DNA of 64,000 bases from Flavobacteriales bacterium (GTDB lineage Bacteria; Bacteroidota; Bacteroidia; Flavobacteriales; Flavobacteriaceae): the NCBI GenBank assembly GCA_004213995.1, contig SGZJ01000005.1, positions 1 to 64,000 of the forward strand. Reading direction: 5' to 3'. The notes under the pieces are model-generated. The model did no database searches and had not been told where the DNA came from. It was given only the letters and a program-made list of their open reading frames with translations. The translations under genes and the position numbers were made by a program. Positions 1 through 7,796 of the stretch are shown here, in pieces; position 1 is the first letter of the stretch, and the number at the start of each line of letters is the position of its first letter.

Positions 1-221
1 GCAATTTTTACATATCCTCCAAGAGGTAAAGCACCAATTCCGTATTCAGTATCTCCTACTTTCTTTTTGAATAATGAAAAAGGCCAATCAAAAAACAAAT
101 AAAACTTTTCAACTTTTGTTTTAAATAATTTAGCCGGGACAAAGTGTCCTAACTCGTGAAGAACAACTAATATGGATAAGCTTAATAATAATTGTGAAAC
201 CTTAATAATAATGTCAACCAT
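1..221 (-). CDS. rseP: RseP-type site-2 zinc metalloprotease, N-terminal part (cut by window edge)
   Basis: The first 73 codons are visible, from the ATG at 221; the rest lies left of the window. An N-terminal membrane helix carries the HELGH zinc-binding motif (about residues 22-26), and the stretch after it ends in [11 protein letters not shown], the typical substrate-side segment after the first helix of RseP/MmpA proteases. The family cuts anti-sigma factors and remnant signal peptides inside the inner membrane. It sits 69 bases downstream of the M1 aminopeptidase on the same strand. Function is assigned from the motif and flanking sequence only; the second motif (LDG) and PDZ region cannot be seen. 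Confidence 0.9.
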   Translation of the reverse strand, partial: MVDIIIKVSQLLLSLSILVVLHELGHFVPAKLFKTKVEKFYLFFDWPFSLFKKKVGDTEYGIGALPLGGYVKI

Positions 222-290
222 TGTATTTGATAATTATGAAGGGGCTAAAATAAAGTAATCTAACATAAAAAAGAAGAAAAAAGACTTACT

Positions 291-2219
291 TTATCTTACA
301 ATTAGAGATTTATAAATACTGCCTGATTTAGAATCAAACTTTAAAAAATACTGACCTTGATTTAGTATTCCAAGTTCTAAGTTTTTAGAGTATGAATATG
401 TAGAAATTAATTGTCCGTTAATATTATATAATTCAATATTGTTTATTTTTAAAAAGTAAGGTTTTTTGATTTCAATATTTGAACGAGTTGGGTTGGGGTA
501 AATAACTAATTTGTTATTGACTTCGGGGATTTCTGAACTTAAAAGAACAAGATTGTTTTTTGAAATTACGTCAAACTCTGGATTAACTTCAATAGATGAA
601 ACGTTAAAATCCAATTCGTAAATGAATATCTGATTGTTATAATTATGATCTAATGTTAAATCTAACTCTTCACCAGAGTCACCAAAAACCCTTATTGTAA
701 TTAAGCCTTCAAAAAAATCTACAGATTCATGGCTTGATTCTTGGTTTAATATTATCTGTAATTCTGATGATGGCTGACCCCACTCTGCTATATAACTTGG
801 ATATCCCTCATTGAACAACCAATCATCAAAAAATTCTGATAATTCCATTTCGGTTGTTTGCTCTACCGAGGATATAAAATCGTTAGAGTTTGCATATCCA
901 TAGGAAAAGTCAGGATTTGATAAATAGTTTTGTAGACTTTCATAAAACAAGTCTTCACCTATTTTTTGGCGGAGCATATGTAAAACCATAGATCCTTTAT
1001 TGTATGACAGTCTACCACTAAAAACTCTGTTAACAGTTAATGTATCTTCAGCTGGAACATATACAGATCCATATGTCTGACTTGTAATAGAGTTAACCTT
1101 CTGTTGTTTCCAAGATTTAAAAGAAGACTCTCCGTCTAGATGTTCAATTACAAGGCCAGATAAGTATGTGGCAAACCCTTCATTTAACCAAATGTCTTGC
1201 CAACTACCACAGGTAATTTTATTTCCAAACCACTGATGTGCTAATTCATGTGCAATCAATCCTCTACTAAAATTACCCATAAATGAAACAGTAGTGTGTT
1301 CCATTCCTCCACCCCAACCAAATTGAGCATGTCCATATTTTTCATTTGAAAAAGGATATTCCTCAAATTTTTCGGTGAAAAAATCCATAATATCAACAGT
1401 AACTAAGGTTTGTTCTTGCGCTGTAGAAAAATCTTCTGGATATACATAATTTACTATTTCAAATGGATTCCCATTATTGGAAACTTCGTGCGAATATATT
1501 TCATAGTTTGTGACAGCTACAGCTATAAGATATGCAGGGATTGGATAATTATGTCTAAAATGAGTTGTTTTAATATCATCGTTATAGCTTTGACTAATTT
1601 CAAGACCATTAGATGCTGAAATGTATTCTTCATTATCAGAGTTGTACACAGGGGTGTTTATATATACATCAATAGAATCAATCTTATCGTTTAAATCTTG
1701 TTTACAGGGCCACCACCCTTTTGCTCCATAGGGTTCTGAAAGAGTCCAAACTATTGGGTCCCCATTGTGATAAGATTGTTCAAAGGAACCGAAACCAGAA
1801 CTAACAGGGTTTCCAGAATAAGTTACACTTAATGAGTCTAAAGTTCCTTGGCTTTGTAATTGAACAAGGTCAATTACTAATTCATCATCTGAATTTTGAG
1901 TATAATTTAAATTTGTATTGGTAGACAGGTGAGTAACACTTTCTACTTGCATATTATCAGACAAATCAAAAGTTATTTGGTTTAAATCATCCAAAGCTAG
2001 AAAATGAGAAGTTATGGTTCCAGAAATAAAGGCTTGTTCAGGGTCTAAATTTATATCAAGTTTGTGATACTTTAAATCATAATTAATTGTGTTAACATTA
2101 ATTTTTTGTGATAATATTTTTTTAGCTAATTCAGATTCAGAGTTTAATAAATCATCAATGTTGTCTTGTGAGAAAAACATTAACGGCCAAACTAGAGCTA
2201 AAACTTTAATAAACCTCAT
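291..2219 (-). CDS. Secreted M1-family zinc aminopeptidase with T9SS sorting tail
   Basis: This is a 642-residue protein. An N-terminal signal peptide (MRFIKVLALVWPL...) is followed by an M1 peptidase domain with the substrate-binding GGMEH segment (about 304-308, equivalent to GAMEN), HELAH (324-328) and the downstream zinc-ligand glutamate in WLNEGF (E347). The last 75 residues hold YPNP...NGQLIST...GQYFLKF, a type A type IX secretion sorting domain, so the enzyme is expected outside the cell or on its surface. It should release N-terminal amino acids from peptides. I chose the ATG at 2219; the longer frame would need a TTG seven codons upstream. A TATTTTTG promoter element lies 23 bases upstream of the start. 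Confidence 0.93.
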   Translation of the reverse strand: MRFIKVLALVWPLMFFSQDNIDDLLNSESELAKKILSQKINVNTINYDLKYHKLDINLDPEQAFISGTITSHFLALDDLNQITFDLSDNMQVESVTHLSTNTNLNYTQNSDDELVIDLVQLQSQGTLDSLSVTYSGNPVSSGFGSFEQSYHNGDPIVWTLSEPYGAKGWWPCKQDLNDKIDSIDVYINTPVYNSDNEEYISASNGLEISQSYNDDIKTTHFRHNYPIPAYLIAVAVTNYEIYSHEVSNNGNPFEIVNYVYPEDFSTAQEQTLVTVDIMDFFTEKFEEYPFSNEKYGHAQFGWGGGMEHTTVSFMGNFSRGLIAHELAHQWFGNKITCGSWQDIWLNEGFATYLSGLVIEHLDGESSFKSWKQQKVNSITSQTYGSVYVPAEDTLTVNRVFSGRLSYNKGSMVLHMLRQKIGEDLFYESLQNYLSNPDFSYGYANSNDFISSVEQTTEMELSEFFDDWLFNEGYPSYIAEWGQPSSELQIILNQESSHESVDFFEGLITIRVFGDSGEELDLTLDHNYNNQIFIYELDFNVSSIEVNPEFDVISKNNLVLLSSEIPEVNNKLVIYPNPTRSNIEIKKPYFLKINNIELYNINGQLISTYSYSKNLELGILNQGQYFLKFDSKSGSIYKSLIVR

Positions 2220-2241
2220 TAATAATTGTTTGAATATCAAT

Positions 2242-2249
2242 CAAAAATA
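2242..2249 (-). promoter_or_regulatory. -7 promoter element for the M1 aminopeptidase
   Basis: Minus-strand TATTTTTG matches the Bacteroidota TAnnTTTG element and lies 23 bases before the start codon. No TTG is found at the usual -33 distance, so only the -7 half is supported. It mirrors the plus-strand element at 2273-2280. Confidence 0.5.
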
Positions 2250-2272
2250 CTAATTAAATGCTAATTGTGTTG

Positions 2273-2280
2273 TATTTTTG
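2273..2280 (+). promoter_or_regulatory. -7 promoter element for the Sco-like gene
   Basis: TATTTTTG matches TAnnTTTG and sits 23 bases before the ATG at 2304, supporting that start. No good TTG lies 17-23 bases upstream. Confidence 0.5.
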
Positions 2281-2303
2281 TTTTCTCTTTAATTTTAGTG
2301 TTT

Positions 2304-2969
2304 ATGAAAGGAAGTTTTTCAAATTATAAGTGGATTGGCCTATCAATAATTATTTGGGGTGTAATTTCAGTAAGTCTTTTCTATAGTATTTTAAAACCCG
2401 TAGAAAAGCTTCCAATTTACCAGCCAGCATCGGTTAATAGTGAATTAGTTGATACCACTATAGTTCATAAAATAAATTATCATAAAATTTCTGATTTTAG
2501 TCTTACAAATCAAAATGGGGAGACAGTCACTCAAAATAAATTTGACAATAAAATATATGTTGCAGATTTCTTTTTCACTACATGTCAGTCTATTTGTCCA
2601 ATAATGACAAAAAATATGAAAGAGATACAGGACAAACTAATTAAAGACTCTGAAGTTTTATTATTGTCTCATACTGTATTTCCTGAAATAGACTCTGTAG
2701 AAGTTTTAAAAAAATATGCTATTGAGAATGATGTCATTGACTCTAAATGGGATTTAGTCACTGGTGATAAAAAGCAAATCTATGATTTAGCAAGAAAATC
2801 ATATTTGGCTGCCAAAGACAATAGCTTTGGAGAGTATGAAATGATTCACACAGAAAACTTTGTTCTAATCGATAAGAAAAAACAAATTCGAGGGTTTTAT
2901 GATGGAACAAATAAAGAAGAAATTGACAAACTTTATGAAGACATCAAAATTTTAAAAAATTCTAATTAA
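2304..2969 (+). CDS. SCO1/SenC-family copper chaperone / thiol protein
   Basis: This 221-residue protein has one N-terminal membrane anchor (about 10-28) and a thioredoxin-like periplasmic domain. It shows the Sco signature C94-x3-C98 (TTCQSICP) and the distal histidine H182 (MIHTENF), the three known copper ligands of the family. Sco proteins deliver copper to, or reduce thiols of, the CuA centre of cytochrome oxidase; some act in general redox or metal homeostasis. The ATG at 2304 was preferred because the 39 bases before it only offer a non-ATG start and overlap the promoter element. A P19-like metal protein follows 38 bases downstream on the same strand. No oxidase gene is nearby, so the client is unknown. 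Confidence 0.9.
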   Translation: MKGSFSNYKWIGLSIIIWGVISVSLFYSILKPVEKLPIYQPASVNSELVDTTIVHKINYHKISDFSLTNQNGETVTQNKFDNKIYVADFFFTTCQSICPIMTKNMKEIQDKLIKDSEVLLLSHTVFPEIDSVEVLKKYAIENDVIDSKWDLVTGDKKQIYDLARKSYLAAKDNSFGEYEMIHTENFVLIDKKKQIRGFYDGTNKEEIDKLYEDIKILKNSN

Positions 2970-3007
2970 ATCTTCCTATTATATTAAAAATCTTAAATAA
3001 TAAACAA

Positions 3008-3559
3008 ATGAAAAACATATTTACTCTACTATGCTTATTAATATCAATTACAATACACTCACAATCTGAAAAACCAGAATTAGTAATTGCAACCGAGAGA
3101 GTTGAGCCGGGCATATTATTTATTTTTGAAGGAGCAATAAAGGATAATATATCTCCATCGTCAATGCATTTATCGGAAAATGAAACAAACATTCATATTG
3201 AAGCTAGAGTTAACTGGGACTCGGTTAATGTTCCTAAAGGTACGCCTGTTGGTGGATTTATTCCTTATTTATTTATATCTGCGCAAGTTATAAATCAAAA
3301 AACTGGGCTAAGTACTTTTGTTGACTTATTGCCACATATTAATTTAGTTGATAATTTTCATTATGCCAGAAATATTTCTTTACCTGGATCCGTTGAAGAT
3401 AAATATTCTGTTAAGTTTAATATTACCCAGCCAAGTGGAACTGACTTAGCTTTACATATGGATTGGTTGAAATCTTATGGCGACAAACTATTAGAAAATA
3501 AATCTTTTTCTTACGATAATGTGGATTTTTCTGAGGTTGCTAAAGCGACTAGAAATTAA
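3008..3559 (+). CDS. P19/Tp34-like periplasmic metal-binding protein (iron-transport family)
   Basis: This 183-residue protein has a signal peptide (MKNIFTLLCLLISITIHSQS) and a single immunoglobulin-like beta domain. The order of motifs matches the P19/Tp34 family (PF10634): NIHIEA (H63, E65), GGFIPYL (82-88), FHYARNI (H118) and a late LHMD (H150). In Campylobacter P19 the equivalent Glu and His residues bind copper and iron. The methionine ligand expected before the HY motif is not obvious; a PHINLVDN insert with H110 occupies that region. Its usual partner, an FTR1 permease, is absent. It follows the Sco-like gene and converges on a ZIP transporter. The family call rests on motif memory, without an alignment. 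Confidence 0.7.
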   Translation: MKNIFTLLCLLISITIHSQSEKPELVIATERVEPGILFIFEGAIKDNISPSSMHLSENETNIHIEARVNWDSVNVPKGTPVGGFIPYLFISAQVINQKTGLSTFVDLLPHINLVDNFHYARNISLPGSVEDKYSVKFNITQPSGTDLALHMDWLKSYGDKLLENKSFSYDNVDFSEVAKATRN

Positions 3560-3563
3560 ATAA

Positions 3564-4385
3564 TTAGCCTAAAGCTACATCCAAAGTCATCATAATTATA
3601 AAGCCTCCGATAAAGCCTAAGGTTGCAATATCTGTGTACTTGTCTCTTTGAGTTTCAGGAATTACTTCTTCTACAACCACGAAAATCATAGCTCCAGCTG
3701 CAAAAGCTAATGCGTAAGGCAATATGGGTATAAAAACAGTTACAGCTAAAGCTCCTATAACTGCGGCTATCGGCTCAACAATTGCTGACATTTGACCATA
3801 CCAAAAACTTTTAAATTTACTAGCGCCATTTCTTCTCATCGGCATAGACACTGCTAAACCCTCAGGAAAGTTTTGGATTCCAATTCCTAGTGCCAATGCT
3901 ACAGCTCCACCTATAGAGGCTTCAGGAATACCTGCAGCAACTCCTCCAAATAACACTCCTACAGCTAAACCTTCAGGGATATTATGTAATGCAATCGCTA
4001 ATACTAAAAGAGTAGTTCGGTGCCAAGGGGTATCTGGTCCTTCATTTTCATCATCACCAAAATTAATGTGTAAGTGTGGCAATACTTTATCTAGGCCAAA
4101 TATGAATAACGCACCAAGACCAAAACCAAAAGCAGCAGGAAAAACTGATCCACCACTCATTTCAATCGCTGGCGCAAGTAGACTCCAAAAACTTGCAGCA
4201 ACCATAACTCCACCTGTAAAACCTAACATTCCGTCCAATAGAGCTCTGTTCATGCCCTTAAAAAAGAATACTAATGAAGCTCCAGCTGCTGTAAGGCCCC
4301 AAGTAAATAACGATGCATATAAAGCCCCAAGTACAGGGTCAATTGATTCAAAATAAATTACTACGCTATCTAAAAAAGACTCCAT
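3564..4385 (-). CDS. ZIP-family divalent metal transporter (GufA-like)
   Basis: This 273-residue inner-membrane protein has about eight helices. Helix IV holds HNIPEGLAVGV and helix V holds NFPEGLAVSMP, the paired metal-site motifs of ZIP transporters. The loop before helix IV contains a short HLHINFGDDE segment that could bind metal. The family imports zinc, iron or manganese. The start is taken at the ATG at 4385, since the next 22 upstream codons run through the promoter region and into the opposite gene's leader. Its stop lies 4 bases from the stop of the convergent P19-like gene. Metal specificity cannot be told from sequence. Confidence 0.9.
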   Translation of the reverse strand: MESFLDSVVIYFESIDPVLGALYASLFTWGLTAAGASLVFFFKGMNRALLDGMLGFTGGVMVAASFWSLLAPAIEMSGGSVFPAAFGFGLGALFIFGLDKVLPHLHINFGDDENEGPDTPWHRTTLLVLAIALHNIPEGLAVGVLFGGVAAGIPEASIGGAVALALGIGIQNFPEGLAVSMPMRRNGASKFKSFWYGQMSAIVEPIAAVIGALAVTVFIPILPYALAFAAGAMIFVVVEEVIPETQRDKYTDIATLGFIGGFIIMMTLDVALG

Positions 4386-4400
4386 TAATATTTTTTTATG

Positions 4401-4408
4401 CAAATATA
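4401..4408 (-). promoter_or_regulatory. -7 promoter element for the ZIP transporter
   Basis: Minus-strand TATATTTG matches TAnnTTTG and ends 15 bases before the ATG at 4385. No TTG was seen at the usual -33 position. Confidence 0.45.
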
Positions 4409-4431
4409 AATAATAAAATAGTTTTGCTTTG

Positions 4432-4439
4432 TATCTTTG
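4432..4439 (+). promoter_or_regulatory. -7 promoter element for the bacilliredoxin gene
   Basis: TATCTTTG matches TAnnTTTG and ends 24 bases before the ATG at 4464. A -33 TTG is not evident. Confidence 0.5.
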
Positions 4440-4463
4440 CGTGATAACCAATAATATATTTAT

Positions 4464-4874
4464 ATGTATCCTGCAGAATTAGTTAAACCAATGAGAGAAC
4501 AACTTACCGTTAATGGATTTAAAGAGATGTTTTCTGAAAAAGATGTGGATGATTTGATAGAAAAAAAAGGTACAACTTTAATTGTAGTTAACTCAGTTTG
4601 TGGTTGTGCAGCAGCTAATGCAAGACCTGGAGTTATTGCAAGTTTATCTAATTCTAAAACTCCAGCTAATTTAGCCACAGTATTTGCAGGGGTAGATAGA
4701 GAGGCTACTGATAAAGCCAGATATCATATGGCGCCATTCCCTCCAAGTTCTCCTTGTGTAGCGCTATTTAAAGATGGCGAATTAGTTCATATGCTAGAAA
4801 GGCATCATATAGAAGGTAGACCGGCAGAATTAATTTCTGAAAATTTACAAAACGCTTTTAACGAGTACTGTTAG
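4464..4874 (+). CDS. BrxA/BrxB-family bacilliredoxin
   Basis: This 136-residue cytoplasmic thioredoxin-fold protein carries the CGC active site (C46-G47-C48, in NSVCGCAAANARPG) and the family's PFPPSSPC and HHIEGR segments, and has typical YphP/YqiW length. In Firmicutes these proteins remove bacillithiol from oxidised proteins; bacillithiol or a related thiol also occurs in some Bacteroidota. The gene has its own promoter, is divergent from the ZIP transporter, and shares a 4-base TTAG stop overlap with the convergent plug-domain gene. No bacillithiol synthesis gene is in the window. Confidence 0.92.
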   Translation: MYPAELVKPMREQLTVNGFKEMFSEKDVDDLIEKKGTTLIVVNSVCGCAAANARPGVIASLSNSKTPANLATVFAGVDREATDKARYHMAPFPPSSPCVALFKDGELVHMLERHHIEGRPAELISENLQNAFNEYC

Positions 4875-6907
4875 TTATAAAAAAGCTTGTCTAAAGTTAA
4901 TTTTTGAGACAACCTATTTAAGTTAATCACACTAGTTTTGCTAATTTCATTATCTCTACCATAGTTTTTATAAACTGTGTATTTTAAAAATGTAGGGTTA
5001 ATGTCTGACTCTATACTAAAAGTATCAATATTTATAAGCCATTCTCCTTTTTGAGAATCATCAATTATAAATTCTTCTGTATTATATCCGAATTTAATTT
5101 CATCTATTAATTGATCTTTGTTTTCAAATTTAGTGTGAGACCAATTAAAGAATTTTTTAGAAGGACTAACAAACTGAACGTTAAACTCAATGTTAGAATC
5201 ACTCCAATCAAAAACAACTCTATAATCGTACCCAAAGTCTTTTGGTCTGATAAAAGTTTTTTGATTTATATTTTTATTCAGGTCTATATTAGGAAGTATA
5301 TTTTTTAAAACATCTATTGGAAAGTTTTTAAAATCAAATGCGTCTCTATTGTTGCTGTATAAGTGGTAGGCTTCATTAGCAATTGTCTTTTGAAGACCCA
5401 AAACTTCAACTTCATCAATCTGATTTAACAGAATTTTTTTATAAATATCAGCAGCCAAAACATACTTTTTATTTTTAGAATATATTAAAGCTAAATCCCT
5501 GTAAGATTGTTCATGATAGGGTCTTATTTTAAGTAAGTGCTCATAGACTAATTCAGCATCAAGATTTCTGTCAATTGACTCCATTTTATATGCCAATGCT
5601 TTTAAAGCTTTTGGGTTACTCTTGGCAGAAATAACTGCATCAGTAAGAATATAAAAAGCAAAATCATCATTCCACCTTTTGAAGTAGTCGTAACAATCAA
5701 AATAATACGGCAAGGATTTAAATTCTAAATTAGAAGTTTGCTTTATATATATCTCTTTAGCATTTTCAAAAGAAAATGCTTCTTCTAATTCCTTTATATA
5801 TTTAGAGTTATTTTCAAAACTAATCATCCCTAATTCCTCCTCATAATCATTCCCCTTAATTAAGGCAGAATCAAGAGTTTGAGAAGATCCTTTATACAGA
5901 CTATTCATTCTAATTACAAAAACACCACCTCTACCCACACTCCCGTATCTGTTTGTCGCTCCATAAGATTTTAATATGGTTATACTTTCAATTTGTTGGG
6001 CGTTAATAAAATTAGGAAAGTCCTCAAATATTAGTCCGTCAACGTCATATATTGCATAGGCAGGGGTATTCATTGAGCCAGTTCCACCTCTTATTGTAAT
6101 TCTTGGAGTGTCATAACCTTCTATTCTAACTCCTGCAAATTTCCCTCTAATTACATCAACCAAGCTAGTTGCCCCTGCAGAAATGTCTTTTTTTGTAATT
6201 GTTGAATTAGAAAACCCAACGGCATCTTTATTTTTTCTGCCATATCCTGTATCTACTAAATTGTCTTCATTTTTATTTGTTGAAGATAAAACCACCTCGT
6301 CTAATATTTGTGCTTCTGTTTTTAATAAAACATATAAATCATCAAAATCTTCTACAACAGTTTGTTTTTCTATCATTCCTAAATAGTTAACCACTAGAAT
6401 ATCTCCAACTTGAGCGTCTATATTAAAATAACCGTCAAAATCAGACTGGGCTTCAACAAGTGAATTTTTAATTCTTATAGTTGCTCCTTGAATTGGTCCG
6501 GAGACACTAAACACTTTTCCGAATAAATTAGGCCCAGATTCATCTATTGTACTTAGAGATAAATCCTTAACCCAGCTATTGGTATTATCATCACGTTGTA
6601 AGTAAAATTTATTTGTATTTCTTAAAAACTTATATAATTGTGAAACTTTTATTTCTATAGTTTTAAATCCTTTTGCGTTAATTACAAACACATCATCGTC
6701 ATTAATTAGCTTTTCATCATACTTTAAATTAAAGACTCCTGAGTTGCTAGTAAAAGCACCAATTTTAGTGTACTTAAAATTTACATTTGCCAGGCTTATG
6801 GGCTTGTTAGTCTTTTGATCAAGGACTGAAGCTTTTATATTAATTTGATATTGAGAGAAAATAAAATTGCAACAAAGAAAAAATAATAAAAATATTTGTT
6901 TATTCAT
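4871..6907 (-). CDS. TonB-plug-domain protein without a beta-barrel (carboxypeptidase-regulatory-like, plug, TPR, beta C-terminus)
   Basis: This is a 678-residue secreted protein with a signal peptide (1-19). Two carboxypeptidase-regulatory-like beta domains (about 22-105 and 125-200) are followed by a SusC-like plug domain (about 225-335, with GYGRKNKDAVG, DVIRGKFAGVRI, AYAIYDVDG and GRGGVFVI). No outer-membrane barrel follows. Instead there is a helical region with TPR-like repeats (about 425-505) and a beta-rich tail (about 555-678; RVVFDWSDSNIEFNVQF) that resembles DUF2135/YfaP-type domains. It is therefore not a transporter by itself; it could be a periplasmic or surface scaffold using the plug as a binding module. 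The domain calls are visual, and the C-terminal one is the weakest. Confidence 0.75.
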   Translation of the reverse strand: MNKQIFLLFFLCCNFIFSQYQINIKASVLDQKTNKPISLANVNFKYTKIGAFTSNSGVFNLKYDEKLINDDDVFVINAKGFKTIEIKVSQLYKFLRNTNKFYLQRDDNTNSWVKDLSLSTIDESGPNLFGKVFSVSGPIQGATIRIKNSLVEAQSDFDGYFNIDAQVGDILVVNYLGMIEKQTVVEDFDDLYVLLKTEAQILDEVVLSSTNKNEDNLVDTGYGRKNKDAVGFSNSTITKKDISAGATSLVDVIRGKFAGVRIEGYDTPRITIRGGTGSMNTPAYAIYDVDGLIFEDFPNFINAQQIESITILKSYGATNRYGSVGRGGVFVIRMNSLYKGSSQTLDSALIKGNDYEEELGMISFENNSKYIKELEEAFSFENAKEIYIKQTSNLEFKSLPYYFDCYDYFKRWNDDFAFYILTDAVISAKSNPKALKALAYKMESIDRNLDAELVYEHLLKIRPYHEQSYRDLALIYSKNKKYVLAADIYKKILLNQIDEVEVLGLQKTIANEAYHLYSNNRDAFDFKNFPIDVLKNILPNIDLNKNINQKTFIRPKDFGYDYRVVFDWSDSNIEFNVQFVSPSKKFFNWSHTKFENKDQLIDEIKFGYNTEEFIIDDSQKGEWLINIDTFSIESDINPTFLKYTVYKNYGRDNEISKTSVINLNRLSQKLTLDKLFYN

Positions 6908-7017
6908 TTTTTTAAATTTTTAATAAATATAACCAGTATGTTTTGTCAAGCCCTTTAATTCATTGTTAAATGATTTGTTCATTTAATTAGAAATATTTAA
7001 TAAGATTTAGGGGGGTC

Positions 7018-7794
7018 CTATTTGAAATTTGCTTTTCGTTTTTTTATAAATGCATTAGTTCCTTCAATAAAATCTTCAGACTGAAAACAATTACTAAACT
7101 CATTTATTTCGGTAAGGTAACCATTTTCTCCGTCTTTAAAATTGGAGTTAACACATTTTATCGAAGCTGCAATAGCGCTTGACGAATTAGAAATTATTTT
7201 TTTTGCTAAATCTGTACTAAAAGAAATTAGATTTTCTTGTGATGTTATATGGTTTAGAAGCCCTACTCTTTCAGCTCTTTCTACATTAATCATATTAGCG
7301 CTTAATATCAATTCCATGGCGATTCCTTTACCGACTAACTGTGGCAACCTTTGTGTTCCACCATAGCCGGGAGTTACACCTAAAGAGACTTCAGGAAGTC
7401 CCATTAACGTATTATCACTAGCAATTCTTATGTGACAAGCCATAGCTAGCTCCAAGCCTCCACCTAATGCATATCCGTTAATAGCAGCTATAATAGGTTT
7501 TGGATAGTTTTCTATAAAGTCAAAAAGTTTAGATTGCCCGCCCGCAGATAATTCATAAGCTTGATCTTTAGAGAATTTATAGAATTCACTTATATCCGCA
7601 CCAGCTACAAAAGCTTTATTTCCTGATCCGGTTATAATTATAATTTTACAAGATTCGTCATTTGATAAATTGTCTAATGCAATATTTAGCTCTTTTATAG
7701 TTAATATATTTAGTGCATTTAATTTACTTGGTCTATTGATAGTGATTGTAGTTACCCTATCATTTGTGTTCACTAATATATTCTCAAATTTCAT
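7018..7794 (-). CDS. Enoyl-CoA hydratase/isomerase (crotonase superfamily)
   Basis: This 258-residue cytoplasmic enzyme has NRPSKLNALN near the N-terminus, AGADISEF (first oxyanion-hole loop), the glycine-rich YALGGGLELAMACHIRIA helix with the first catalytic glutamate, and LPEVSLGVTPGYGGTQRL with the second. Having both glutamates supports hydratase activity on trans-2-enoyl-CoA, as in fatty-acid or amino-acid breakdown. It starts 2 bases after the histidine kinase stop and closes the long minus-strand series starting at the AraC gene. The exact chain-length preference cannot be read from the sequence. Confidence 0.92.
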   Translation of the reverse strand: MKFENILVNTNDRVTTITINRPSKLNALNILTIKELNIALDNLSNDESCKIIIITGSGNKAFVAGADISEFYKFSKDQAYELSAGGQSKLFDFIENYPKPIIAAINGYALGGGLELAMACHIRIASDNTLMGLPEVSLGVTPGYGGTQRLPQLVGKGIAMELILSANMINVERAERVGLLNHITSQENLISFSTDLAKKIISNSSSAIAASIKCVNSNFKDGENGYLTEINEFSNCFQSEDFIEGTNAFIKKRKANFK

Positions 7795-7796
7795 AT

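Noticed and set aside
4386-4451. Upstream extension of the ZIP transporter
   Set aside because: The extra 22 residues are basic and unlike the family, begin with a non-ATG codon and run across both promoter elements.
6944-6949. TTGACA-like hexamer upstream of the plug-domain gene (minus strand)
   Set aside because: The only following TATATT lies about 12 bases away, too close for a sigma-70 type promoter, and the TTG to TATATTTA spacing of 15 bases is too short for the Bacteroidota pattern.
7003-7017. Six-G run next to the crotonase stop, as a terminator or phase-variable tract
   Set aside because: The possible stem is only four bases with no T-tract, and the run is outside coding sequence, so there is no support for either.
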